This document shows, piece by piece, positions 1 through 8,720 of a stretch of 64,000 bases of DNA. Each line of letters opens with the position of its first letter. Positions within the stretch are counted from its first letter, which is position 1. Below the pieces are notes generated by a model. That model was not told the origin of the DNA. It saw only the letters and a program-made list of their open reading frames with translations, and searched no databases. Position numbers and translations under genes: made by a program. Location: NCBI GenBank assembly GCA_947626775.1, contig CANQTL010000012.1, forward strand, positions 1-64,000, read 5' to 3'. Source of the DNA: an uncultured Lachnospiraceae bacterium. GTDB taxonomy: Bacteria; Bacillota; Clostridia; Lachnospirales; Lachnospiraceae.

Positions 1-35
1 TGCATAAACAGTATACTTCTTGGCATTTCACACAG

Positions 36-60
36 AAAAATCCCGCACAGATGTGCGGGA
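36..60 (-). terminator. Rho-independent terminator of the NlpC/P60 gene
   Basis: A near-perfect dyad (TCCCGCACA / TGTGCGGGA, 41-60) is followed on the minus strand by TTTTT (40-36). It lies about 65 bases past the stop of the cell-wall hydrolase gene and so ends that transcript. Bases 61-125 show nothing else. Confidence 0.8.
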
Positions 61-125
61 CTTTGTCGACAGTCTGCGGACGGCTGAATTTTTCAGCCGC
101 CCTGTGATTCTCTGATGATCTGCAA

Positions 126-1445
126 TCAGAAAATTCTTCTGATCGAAAGGATAGAACGGTATGTCGCGCTCGACACAATGATACCTGTCCTGGATGTGGA
201 GGCGTGAACGATCTGCCCGTTGCCCACGTAGATGCCGACATGTCCGGAATAGCAGATGATGTCGCCGGGCTGCGCGTTCTCGATACCGTTGACGGTCGCT
301 CCCACGCTTCTGTCCGCTGAGGATGAATGCGGCAGGCTCACACCGAAATTGTTGTACACGCTCATGACGAATCCCGAGCAGTCCGTGCCGTTCGTCAGAC
401 TCGAACCGCCGTACACGTACGGGTTGCCGACAAACTGCACTGCAAAATTCGCAACGTCGGCGCCGGTGCTTCCGGTAGGACTCGCATAGGTCTTACCGCC
501 GCTCGTCGTACTGCTGCCGGAGGCGGAATTCTCCGCTGCCTTCCTGCTGGCCGCCTCTTTCGCCGCCTTTCTGGAAGCCTCTTCCTTCGCCAGACGGGCG
601 CGTTCTTCCTCGATGGATTCCGCCTTGACGAACTCGGTGGACAGGGTCACATAGTCCATGGACACATAACCGTCGCCTTCCTCGATATTAACTTTAACCC
701 AATCGTCCATCTCTTCCGTGACGATCAGCTCGTCCTCAATCGGTACAAGGCCGAGTACCGCGGCGTCAAGATCGGGCTCCTCGCGCACCTTCAGCGTCGT
801 CGTTGTAACCGTAGCGATTCGGGTTCCCACTTCCTTGGCATAATCGACGGCATCCTCGCCGGTCACACAGAACTCGGCTTTCACATAGCCCTCCACGGAA
901 CCGGAACTGATCTTGTACCAGCCGTCCTCTTCCTCGATGAAATTGCCCACTGATTTATTGTACAGCTTGCCGACAATATTGCCGTCCTCGCTCGGAATAT
1001 CCCGGACATTCACGTAATCGTTGACCTTGGCGATCACCAGATTCTTAAAGCTCTCCTCTTCTTCGGACAGACCGGTATTCGCCGCCTTCTTCAGATCTTC
1101 CGTATAGCCTTTGCTGAAAACAATCGTATCCTCGATCTTCTTCGCGGGCGCCGCGCTCACCTTGTCCTCGGTGCTGGCGAGTTCCGCAAAGCTGCCGACC
1201 TGCACGCTGCCGACGCTCATACCGCCCTCATCCGACGCTGCGGCCGCAGCCGCTTCCCGCTCCGATTCCTCCTGCAGGGAGGAAAGAGAGGTAGATTTAT
1301 CCTCACTCTGTAAAGAGTAGTCAATGCCTGACGAAGGCAGAACCGACGCAACGTTATCGGAAGCGTTCACTTGCATTCCCATGCCCGCAAAACCCAGGGC
1401 CGCCGCCATCGTACAAGCTGCTATTCTTACGTATCCGTTCTTCAT
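126..1445 (-). CDS. Secreted SH3-domain NlpC/P60 peptidoglycan hydrolase
   Basis: A 439-residue exported cell-wall hydrolase, probably a gamma-D-glutamyl-diaminopimelate endopeptidase that cuts peptide stems in peptidoglycan. Residues 1-28 are a signal peptide. Two bacterial SH3 repeats (about 130-200 and 205-270, each with a VNVRD/LKVRE core) should bind the wall. An Ala/Glu/Lys-rich linker (about 275-325) leads to the NlpC/P60 domain. The catalytic Cys is in TDCSGF (Cys356), with His402 in SGHVG and His414 in IVHAS, so the triad looks intact. The ATG is preceded by GAGGTAAGTT, a good ribosome binding site. It is a single-gene unit with its own consensus promoter and terminator. The substrate bond is inferred from the family. 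Confidence 0.93.
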   Translation of the reverse strand: MKNGYVRIAACTMAAALGFAGMGMQVNASDNVASVLPSSGIDYSLQSEDKSTSLSSLQEESEREAAAAAASDEGGMSVGSVQVGSFAELASTEDKVSAAPAKKIEDTIVFSKGYTEDLKKAANTGLSEEEESFKNLVIAKVNDYVNVRDIPSEDGNIVGKLYNKSVGNFIEEEDGWYKISSGSVEGYVKAEFCVTGEDAVDYAKEVGTRIATVTTTTLKVREEPDLDAAVLGLVPIEDELIVTEEMDDWVKVNIEEGDGYVSMDYVTLSTEFVKAESIEEERARLAKEEASRKAAKEAASRKAAENSASGSSTTSGGKTYASPTGSTGADVANFAVQFVGNPYVYGGSSLTNGTDCSGFVMSVYNNFGVSLPHSSSADRSVGATVNGIENAQPGDIICYSGHVGIYVGNGQIVHASTSRTGIIVSSATYRSILSIRRIF

Positions 1446-1486
1446 AACTTACCTCATTTGTTACAAATTTGTTACATGTTGGCTAT

Positions 1487-1515
1487 AATATAACACTGAA
1501 TATACGTTTTGTCAA
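1487..1515 (-). promoter_or_regulatory. Sigma-A promoter of the NlpC/P60 gene
   Basis: TTGACA (1515-1510) and TATATT (1492-1487) are separated by exactly 17 bases and lie 42 bases upstream of the start codon. The rest of the 1446-1672 gap is AT-rich and shows no gene. Confidence 0.8.
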
Positions 1516-1672
1516 CTACAGCATATACCAATAAAAGCGCGTATTTACGCAACTTCTTGTGTATTCTGCCACAATTCACAAATATTTCATAATTGTAACA
1601 AACGAAGATCTGTCATTTTTTCACAAAAAAAGCCGCCGACCGCCTTGCTTTCTTAAATATAATAGTCAACGC

Positions 1673-2590
1673 TCACCGCTTCCCCGTCAGGTACCGTTCC
1701 GCGGACGCCACGGCGCACGCGCCGTCCGCAACCGCCGTGATGATCTGGCGCACCTGTTTCGTGCGCACATCGCCCGCCGCAAAGATCCCTTCTGTCCGCG
1801 AAGCGCAGTCCTCGCCCGCGATCACATATCCCTGTCCGTCGCACGGCACAACGTCCTGAAACGCCTCTGTGTTCGGATGCATCCCCACCGCGATGAACAG
1901 ACCGTCCACCGCCAAGTCTTCCTCCGTCTGCGCCGCCGTATCGCAAAGAGTCACTCCCTCCACAGATCCGTCGCCATAGATCTTCTGTACCGTCCTGTTC
2001 CACAGGATCTCCACATTCCCGCAGGCCGTCAGCTTGTCCTGCAGCCCTTTCGCCGCCCGCAGGCTGTCGCGTCTGTGAATCAGATACACTTTCGCGCACA
2101 TGCGCGCAAGATAAACCGCGTCTTCCACCGCCACGTCGCCGCCTCCGACCACCGCCACATTTTTACCCCGAAAGAAAGCGCCGTCGCAGGTCGCGCAGTA
2201 AGACACGCCCTTTCCCCTGTGCTCTTCCTCCCCGGGGACGCCGAGCGCTCTGTGTTCCGCTCCTGTCGCCAGAATGAGCGCGCGAGCCTCATATTCCGCC
2301 CCGTCGCCTGTCCTGACGCGCTTTGTCTCTCCCAGATCCTGAAGCTCCGCAACCGAGGCCGTCCTGAATATCGCCCCCGCCGTGTCCGCATGTTCCCGAA
2401 ACTTCATACCCATATCGAAGCCATTGACGCCGGGCATCCCGAGATAGTTGTCCACCTCACAGGTATTCAGGACCTGACCGCCGCTCATAGGTTTTTCTTC
2501 TATGACCAGCAGATCCAGCCCCGCGCGCTTTCCGTAGACCGCCGCGGACAGCCCTGCCGGCCCGGAACCGATAATAAGCAAATCGTACAT
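1673..2590 (-). CDS. trxB: Thioredoxin reductase
   Basis: A 305-residue FAD/NADPH flavoenzyme that reduces thioredoxin in the cytoplasm. FAD-binding GSGPAG is at residues 8-13, the redox-active CATC at 132-135, the NADPH-binding GGGDVA at 149-154, and the second FAD motif (AAGDVR) near residue 270. Length and domain order are those of the low-molecular-weight bacterial enzyme. No thioredoxin gene is adjacent. It is divergent from the SDR gene. Ferredoxin-dependent or other CxxC flavoenzymes of the family are a less likely alternative. Confidence 0.93.
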   Translation of the reverse strand: MYDLLIIGSGPAGLSAAVYGKRAGLDLLVIEEKPMSGGQVLNTCEVDNYLGMPGVNGFDMGMKFREHADTAGAIFRTASVAELQDLGETKRVRTGDGAEYEARALILATGAEHRALGVPGEEEHRGKGVSYCATCDGAFFRGKNVAVVGGGDVAVEDAVYLARMCAKVYLIHRRDSLRAAKGLQDKLTACGNVEILWNRTVQKIYGDGSVEGVTLCDTAAQTEEDLAVDGLFIAVGMHPNTEAFQDVVPCDGQGYVIAGEDCASRTEGIFAAGDVRTKQVRQIITAVADGACAVASAERYLTGKR

Positions 2591-2607
2591 CTCTGTTCTC
2601 CCTTCTC

Positions 2608-2637
2608 TTTACAAAAAAGCGGTTTTTCTTCTATAAT
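2608..2637 (+). promoter_or_regulatory. Sigma-A promoter of the SDR gene
   Basis: TTTACA (2608-2613) and TATAAT (2632-2637) are 18 bases apart, about 54 bases before the SDR start. The ribosome binding site is AGGAGGG just ahead of the ATG at 2691. Confidence 0.65.
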
Positions 2638-2690
2638 TAAATATCATGTTCACGCTTGATTTCCTGCTGACATAGATAGGAGGGAAAAAT

Positions 2691-3425
2691 ATGACCTATC
2701 ATTCCCAACCCGGATACGCCCTGGTTACGGGCGCGTCGCGCGGCATCGGAGCGGCGGTCGCAGAACGGCTCGCGGCACAAGGATACCATCTGTACCTGAC
2801 CTGTCTGCACTCTGCGGACAGACTCTCCGAACTGGCTGACAAGCTCTCCTCGCGATACGGCGTCGGATGCGTGCCTGTCACAGCGGATATGGGCGATCCG
2901 GAAGACGTTGCACGGCTCTTTGCCCACATCCAGTCTCTGGACGTGCTCATCAACAACGCCGGCGTCTCCTATGTGGGACTCCTGCAGGACATGTCCGTCG
3001 CCGACTGGCAGCGCGTGATGCGGACGAACCTGGACAGCGTTTTCTACACATGCAGACATGCCGTTCCGCTGATGCTCCAAAAACACAGCGGCAGAATCAT
3101 CAACATCTCTTCCGTCTGGGGCAGTGTGGGCGCCTCCGCGGAAGTCGCCTACTCCGCCTCCAAAGGCGGCGTCAACGCTTTCACGCGGGCGCTGGCCAAA
3201 GAATTGGCGCCAAGCGGTATTCCCGTCAATGCCATTGCCTGCGGCGTGATCGACACGGACATGAACCGCTGTTTCTCAGCAGAAGAACTGGAAGCGCTGC
3301 GCACAGAGATCCCCGCCGACCGCGTCGGCCTGCCTTCCGAAGTGGCCGATACCGTTCTCTCTCTCCTGCATGCGCCCGCCTATCTGACCGGCCAGATCAT
3401 CACTCTGGACGGTGGCTGGACGTAA
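2691..3425 (+). CDS. SDR-family NAD(P)-dependent reductase (FabG/YmfI-like)
   Basis: A 244-residue classical short-chain dehydrogenase/reductase. The cofactor motif TGASRGIG is at residues 13-20, NNAG at 88-91, and the catalytic Ser141-Tyr154-Lys158 set is complete (YSASK). The C-terminal LTGQIITLDGGW is standard for the FabG group. It stands alone with its own promoter, not in a fatty-acid operon, and overall it resembles the Firmicutes YmfI reductases that act on the elongation factor P modification. That assignment is an inference; a general 3-oxoacyl-ACP reductase role is the alternative. Its 3' end overlaps the convergent DUF6020 gene by 26 bases. Confidence 0.85.
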   Translation: MTYHSQPGYALVTGASRGIGAAVAERLAAQGYHLYLTCLHSADRLSELADKLSSRYGVGCVPVTADMGDPEDVARLFAHIQSLDVLINNAGVSYVGLLQDMSVADWQRVMRTNLDSVFYTCRHAVPLMLQKHSGRIINISSVWGSVGASAEVAYSASKGGVNAFTRALAKELAPSGIPVNAIACGVIDTDMNRCFSAEELEALRTEIPADRVGLPSEVADTVLSLLHAPAYLTGQIITLDGGWT

Positions 3426-5196
3426 CGGCGCAAATCGGCCCGGACGTCTCAATGAGAGCCGCCATCAGATAAAAGGGTTCGGCAAACACCATAAAATAGA
3501 CATACCGGAAATCGGTCGCCACAGGCGTCGCGATCATGACGGTGAGATACAGGGCGAAGCTCGGCAGATACAAAAGCAGCTTGGCCCTTTCCTGTCGCAC
3601 GAAGGCGTTGCCGATACAGAACAGCAGGAAACAGAACGCCACTCCCATGCTCCACAGCAGCCCGTACAGAGGAAGCATTCCGCCCATTTTCAGCGCGATC
3701 TCTTTCGCCTTGATTACCACGGGCCCGCCGATCAGAGGGCTGTGCGATACGCCGAGCTTAGTCGCGCTGACGCCCTCCCCCTCGGCAACGGGATAGAAAG
3801 AATCCGGATACCAGTACCCGCATGTCTGATCGATGTATGCCTGCAGATAATCCGCCGGATAAGCCAGCCCGAGCGAAACCCACAGCTTAAAATATTCCCA
3901 TTTGTGCCGCTCCAGATAAGCCTGATCTCCGGCGCGCACCAGTTCCTTCATGTTGTCGGCAAACGCGGGATTATACAAATCCTTAATATAGGTTGTGTCG
4001 ATCACATGATCCACCAGCGCCCTCTGATCGGCGCTCAGCGGTCTGTCGTGGCACAGGACGGCGGCGATCTGCTGCGTCGGGATTGACAGCGACTCGATCA
4101 GATCCGGCTGCGCTACATGGAGAGCGTTCATGACCGGATATTTGACGATCACTGCCGCCAGAATGATACCCGCGACAGCGGGGAACATTCTTTTCACCTG
4201 CCTGTGGTAAGCATACAGCAAAAACGGCACACAGAACAGAAATCCGTACCAGCCGTTACTGCGCAGCAGACAAATCATCGTGCCCGCAAAGACGAACATT
4301 CCAAGCGACGCAGCGCCGCTCTTTTTCATCAGGCGCAGCATACTGCAGCTAAACAGCATCACCACCGCTGCAAAAGGAATGTCTTTCCAGACTGTCACGG
4401 AAAATACCGCATGGTAAGGCACCAGCGCATAGAAAAGCGTGATAAGAACCAGAATCGCCGGCCTGACGCAGTACAGCTCCAGCGTTTTCAGAAAATAGTA
4501 TACGCTGAATGAAAGAAAACACATCTGGAAAAAGGTATACAGAGAAACTGCCGACGACATATTCCCGGAAATAAAATACCCAATATGATAGAAGAGAGAA
4601 AAAATCATCGTGTGTACAAACGGATGATGGTTGCTGTACCCGATTACGCCAAGCACCTGCTCCAGCTGATTGATGCTGTCGGGCGTCATGACGCCCGGGT
4701 ACTGGTACAGGAAATACGGGAACCAGAACAGCATGCATCCCGCCCAGCAGTAGAGGCACAGACTCTTGGGCGCAGTCTGTTCTTCGCCCCTGTACAGAAA
4801 CCGGCGCAGCGTCACCGTATCGGCACTGTAAGAGAACAGAAACAGGAGCAGCTTATAGAAACAGATAAAAAATCCGACAAAAACAGCAGCCAGCACAATC
4901 AACCGGTAGAGCCTGTTGGTCAGCAGTTCCACATAGCGGCGATATTCCATCAGCATGTAAAACATCGTATACGCCGCCGACAGGATCATCGCCGATATCC
5001 GCGCGGTCCACGTGTAGGCAAAAGTCTTCACAGACAGCCGGAGACTGATGTGACGGTACAGAAAAAAGGCCAGCAGGAAAATCACCCCCGTCAGGAGATT
5101 GCCCGGTTCCATGCTGCCGGTCTTCATAAAAGCCCAGGATGTAAAAAAGCTCTCTGCCAGATTCAATACAATGAGTTTGACGTCCCTTGTGTCCAT
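3400..5196 (-). CDS. DUF6020-type polytopic membrane protein
   Basis: A 598-residue integral membrane protein with about 12 hydrophobic segments spread from residue 30 to the C-terminus. The central region has the DUF6020 signature (PGVMTPDSINQLEQ followed by YSNHHPF) in a predicted outside loop, reminiscent of membrane glycosyltransferases; activity is unknown. The ATG at 5196 has only a weak ribosome binding site, and a TATAAT lies 6 bases upstream of it, so a later start (for example the Met at residue 24) is possible. It lies downstream of, and in the same direction as, the CotH/DUF4956/VTC genes. Confidence 0.75.
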   Translation of the reverse strand: MDTRDVKLIVLNLAESFFTSWAFMKTGSMEPGNLLTGVIFLLAFFLYRHISLRLSVKTFAYTWTARISAMILSAAYTMFYMLMEYRRYVELLTNRLYRLIVLAAVFVGFFICFYKLLLFLFSYSADTVTLRRFLYRGEEQTAPKSLCLYCWAGCMLFWFPYFLYQYPGVMTPDSINQLEQVLGVIGYSNHHPFVHTMIFSLFYHIGYFISGNMSSAVSLYTFFQMCFLSFSVYYFLKTLELYCVRPAILVLITLFYALVPYHAVFSVTVWKDIPFAAVVMLFSCSMLRLMKKSGAASLGMFVFAGTMICLLRSNGWYGFLFCVPFLLYAYHRQVKRMFPAVAGIILAAVIVKYPVMNALHVAQPDLIESLSIPTQQIAAVLCHDRPLSADQRALVDHVIDTTYIKDLYNPAFADNMKELVRAGDQAYLERHKWEYFKLWVSLGLAYPADYLQAYIDQTCGYWYPDSFYPVAEGEGVSATKLGVSHSPLIGGPVVIKAKEIALKMGGMLPLYGLLWSMGVAFCFLLFCIGNAFVRQERAKLLLYLPSFALYLTVMIATPVATDFRYVYFMVFAEPFYLMAALIETSGPICAVTSSHRPE

Positions 5197-5238
5197 ACTC
5201 TTATTATACCGATTCTGAAGAGATTTTCCACCGCTATT

Positions 5239-7278
5239 TTATCGGGACAGCAGGAGCAGCGACGCCTCATCATCCTGCTCGTCAAAGCGTACATACTGAA
5301 GTGACGCCCCGTCGAGCGCCGTCCCTGTCTCCGCATCCAGCACCGTGATTTTCACGGCTGCCGCATCGGCGTCCGCCATACTCTCCGCATATGCCCTCTC
5401 CGTCTCCGTCCAGTCCTCCTCTTCCGCAATCTTTTTCTGTGCGCCGCCATCGCGCAGCACGAACACACCGCCCCGACTGCCGACAGTTTCCCGTGTCAGT
5501 CCAAGCGCCGCAAAGGACGCGGCATACCGCTCATCCTGCAGGACGCTGGTGTCGTTTATGGCAAGCAGCGCTGTACAGTCCGCATATTGCAGGGCCTGCA
5601 GATAATATACCGCATCGCTCACAGTGGCAAACTCCACTTTCAGTTCATAACCCGTTCTTCCCTCCTCGTGAGTCCGGTTCAGTTTTTCATAATAGCGGTC
5701 AGTCTCCTGAAGCCGTTTTGACACATATTCCCGAAAACGCCCGAGGCCGTCCGCCGCGTCCGCGTAGCTGCCCTCCGGCCACCGCTCCATCTCCCGAAGA
5801 TATGCGCCAGACAGATAGATGTCCGCCTCGTATTCGTCCAGCATCTCCCCGATCGTCTCCTGCGACCATGCCGTCTCCCGCAGCTTCCGATATTTTGCAT
5901 AAATGCGGCCCCATGCCTCTTCATCGCCGTTTACCAGAATCTGGTTCAGATATCCGCTCTGCATCAGAATGTGATTGGACGGCGTAAGCTGGTACGGCGT
6001 CGCCAGATTGGCGGCAAGATCGTTGACAAACCAGTTTCCCCAGGTGAGATCCATGTCCCACGGCGCGTACAGCGCCGTCGGCCCGTCCTCGCCCTCCCTG
6101 ATGGCCAGATACAGATTTTTGATCATCTTGCCGTTGACATTGTCTCCGCCCTGTATCAGATTATAAAACAGGACAATATCTATGGCATTGTCGATATCGA
6201 TCCCTTGGTACAGTCTCGCCGTGTCATTGCGGTTTTCCCACAGCAGATACTCATAATCCAGAAGAGGTTTCCAGCTGCGCGCCGCTTCATGGAATGTGCC
6301 TTTGATGCGGAATCCCACGGGGTTGCCACCCTCGGTAAAAGCAATATTGCCGTCTGTAGACCAGAGTACCCCTTTATACAGACCATCTTTGTCGGAATCG
6401 GGGTCCAGCGAAAGCTGTTTTTCGTCAACCGGATAGCCCAGCGCATATAATCCCCAATATTCTCCGTTCAGGAACAGTTCCAGATATCTGTATTCCGTGC
6501 CGGTATCGATCCCCTGTGCGTTATCCGCAGCACAGGAGGCTTTCCACAGGTTGGTACAGAATACGTTCCTCACTTTCTCCTGATCGTTGTATGCCGGATA
6601 GAGGATCCAGTCGTCATCCTGACGCATTCCCAGCAGCGCCGTCTGATTCGGACGGGTGTGATTGCCGACAGAATCCGTGACGAGAGACAGGCGGTATCCT
6701 TTCTTCGGAAACACTTTCGTCGTGTTGCCCCGCACATGGATCGTGCCGTCGGATACGGCGAGGCGGTTTAAGGCTCCCGCCGCGTTATCAAACAGCGTCA
6801 TGGACATGGCTGTCATATCTTCTCCGATCTCCCCGCCCTCATATTCGATATCCATGAGGGGAAGCGTCGTACATTTCAGTTCATACCGCGCATAGGCGTC
6901 GTCCGTGTACAGAAGAAACGGTATGGCGGTATTGCCGGCGATCACCTCGTCGGTGATCTCCCGTTCCAGAAAAGCGATCCGCACGCCTCTGTCTCTGCTC
7001 TGTATTCTGATGTGCGGATCATATGCCCCGGCACTTCCCTGTACCAGCGAATAGTAATAGATACCGGAACGCAGATCGAAGTGCAGCGTTTCCCCATCGA
7101 AGATAAGCGCCTCCGGCAAGCCCAGAAACGCGTTTCGCCGCGCCGTAATTTTCTCAAATTCGCTCTCATCCACCACGCACGCGGAATAACGCACCCCGCC
7201 CTCCGCAGCGCGAAGCAGACACGCTCCGGCAAGCAGCGATGCGAACAAAATAAACAGGCCAAGCGTCTTCTTCATCAC
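5239..7278 (-). CDS. CotH-like kinase family protein, membrane-anchored
   Basis: A 679-residue protein with an N-terminal hydrophobic anchor or signal (residues 1-24) and a CotH domain through the middle (KKGYRLSL, then DDWILYPAYNDQEKVRN, EYWGLYAL, and the conserved APWDMDLTWGN). CotH proteins are atypical kinases that phosphorylate surface or spore-coat proteins; the DMD motif fits metal binding. Its ATG overlaps the stop of the DUF4956 gene by four bases, so the two are translationally coupled. CotH, DUF4956 and VTC-domain genes often occur together in Firmicutes and may form one surface-modification unit; the substrate here is unknown. Confidence 0.88.
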   Translation of the reverse strand: MMKKTLGLFILFASLLAGACLLRAAEGGVRYSACVVDESEFEKITARRNAFLGLPEALIFDGETLHFDLRSGIYYYSLVQGSAGAYDPHIRIQSRDRGVRIAFLEREITDEVIAGNTAIPFLLYTDDAYARYELKCTTLPLMDIEYEGGEIGEDMTAMSMTLFDNAAGALNRLAVSDGTIHVRGNTTKVFPKKGYRLSLVTDSVGNHTRPNQTALLGMRQDDDWILYPAYNDQEKVRNVFCTNLWKASCAADNAQGIDTGTEYRYLELFLNGEYWGLYALGYPVDEKQLSLDPDSDKDGLYKGVLWSTDGNIAFTEGGNPVGFRIKGTFHEAARSWKPLLDYEYLLWENRNDTARLYQGIDIDNAIDIVLFYNLIQGGDNVNGKMIKNLYLAIREGEDGPTALYAPWDMDLTWGNWFVNDLAANLATPYQLTPSNHILMQSGYLNQILVNGDEEAWGRIYAKYRKLRETAWSQETIGEMLDEYEADIYLSGAYLREMERWPEGSYADAADGLGRFREYVSKRLQETDRYYEKLNRTHEEGRTGYELKVEFATVSDAVYYLQALQYADCTALLAINDTSVLQDERYAASFAALGLTRETVGSRGGVFVLRDGGAQKKIAEEEDWTETERAYAESMADADAAAVKITVLDAETGTALDGASLQYVRFDEQDDEASLLLLSR

Positions 7279-7947
7279 AGAATATCCTCGCTGTCATATT
7301 CGATGAGGGAAGACCGTTCCACGCCTGCCCCGCGTATGTCCGCCATAAGCTCCTGCGGATCTTTAAGCGACAGCTCGATCACCATATCCAGACCGTCGCC
7401 CACATAATTTCTGCTCTTGATGCGGTAGCGGGAGGTATGCGCCGCGATCCTGTCCGTGACAGAGCTTTCCGCCTCCGCGCCACAGTGCAGCACCAGCACA
7501 AACGGTTTTCTGCCGAGACGGATATGTTCAAAGCAGAGCAGGACGACGGTGACCATCAGAGAAGTCAACACCGCCAGCTCGTACAGTTGGCACCCGCAGA
7601 TGATGCCGATGTGGACGGACCACATCAGGTACAGCATATCGACGGGATCTTTGACGGCCGTCCTGAAGCGCAGGATCGCCAGCGCGCCGATCGTGCCCAG
7701 AGTGATGACGATATTGGACTGTAAGCTGAAAATAATCGTGGAGATAAAAAACGGCAGAACCGCGATACAGATATGGAACGATCTGTTGTAGAATGCTCTG
7801 TGAGAGATAACCCTGTATACGATAAATTCATATACGCTTAGAATCAGTACCATCAACAGCACTGAAAGAATGACTTTTGCCCCCCCCCACCACGGGATTG
7901 GCGTAAGCGCTCGTAATGTTTTCAAGTACATCCTGTATGATACTCAT
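7275..7947 (-). CDS. DUF4956 membrane protein; start region frameshifted by a G9 tract
   Basis: A polytopic membrane protein of the DUF4956 family (about 220 residues, four hydrophobic segments in the first half, soluble C-terminal half). The intact reading frame can begin only at an ATG at 7931, which has no ribosome binding site. An ATG at 7947 has a strong GAGGAGG site and reads MSIIQDVLENITSAYANP, a plausible family N-terminus, but a run of nine G (minus strand, 7888-7880) throws it out of frame. With eight G the two segments join. The gene is therefore off by one base as sequenced: phase-variable, broken, or a homopolymer error. It is coupled to CotH downstream and follows the VTC gene. 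Confidence 0.8.
7880..7888. repeat. C9 homopolymer inside the DUF4956 gene
   Basis: Nine consecutive C (plus strand) at codon 20-22 of the frame starting at 7947. Removing one base restores the frame; see the DUF4956 entry. Confidence 0.95.
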
Positions 7948-7976
7948 TGTATCCTCCTCTTTCTTATGTGATAGAG

Positions 7977-8678
7977 TCACTGTCTTCCCATTGCCTGCAG
8001 CTTTTTCCTGCCCAGCGAATACTTGGAAAAAGAAGACTGGATCAGCTGATGCTCCGTGACGATATGTCTGATATAGGATGGCAGGATATAGTCGAATTTG
8101 ACTTCCAGTACATGCTGTCCCGTCTCCTGCAGCGGATAGCGCAGATAACCTCCATCCGCAAAATGCGCAAAATCGTCGGCAGCGGATATATTCTGGTCCA
8201 TCGTGATCCGTATGTTTGCGACTTTCTCGACATAGGCGCGGCGCTCAAAGTCAATCATCGCTTTCGGGGCAAGAAGCCCTGTCATACACCGGATGCAGAA
8301 GCGCCTAAGCAGCTCTTCGCCCGTCTGCCAGAACACTTCTCCGGCGCGCCCTTCCATAATCATCGCCAGCTCTCCGGCTGTGATCGGACAGCTCTCCTTG
8401 TGGCAGCGGCCGTCCGTCTTCTCCTTGCGTTCCAGACGCATCCTGTCACTGCGGTCATTATAGTAGCGCACACGGTACTTGACCCGTTCCGACAACCCCA
8501 GATCGTTCGCCCGGACACCGGTATCCCTGTAATCGTCAAAATAAAGGCTGTGGATGTAATATCTGCCGTCTGCGCCGCCGTATTCGTCCCGCTCCATAAC
8601 CGCATCCAGCCTGCTGCCTATCATTTGCAGTTCATTCAGGCTGCAGCAGTATTTCCACTCGTTTCGGTATACTTTCAA
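7977..8678 (-). CDS. VTC-domain (polyphosphate polymerase) protein
   Basis: A 233-residue VTC-domain protein. The tunnel-fold features are visible: EWKYCC near the N-terminus, the basic RVRYYN plus RLERKEK strands in the middle (residues about 65-90), and MIDFERRAYVE and VLEVKFDYILP later on. In eukaryotes this domain makes polyphosphate; bacterial members sit next to CotH and DUF4956 genes, as here, and their product is not settled. The start is a TTG at 8678 behind GGGATGTGAG. It is first of the VTC-DUF4956-CotH run, with the DUF4956 ribosome binding site just downstream. Confidence 0.88.
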   Translation of the reverse strand: MKVYRNEWKYCCSLNELQMIGSRLDAVMERDEYGGADGRYYIHSLYFDDYRDTGVRANDLGLSERVKYRVRYYNDRSDRMRLERKEKTDGRCHKESCPITAGELAMIMEGRAGEVFWQTGEELLRRFCIRCMTGLLAPKAMIDFERRAYVEKVANIRITMDQNISAADDFAHFADGGYLRYPLQETGQHVLEVKFDYILPSYIRHIVTEHQLIQSSFSKYSLGRKKLQAMGRQ

Positions 8679-8720
8679 TTTCTCACATCCCTATCCACGC
8701 TATAAGGTTTCCTATCCCCT

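Noticed and set aside
1559..2659. A 366-codon open frame antisense to trxB
   Set aside because: trxB is certain on the other strand; the antisense product has no domain and an Arg/His-rich shadow composition.
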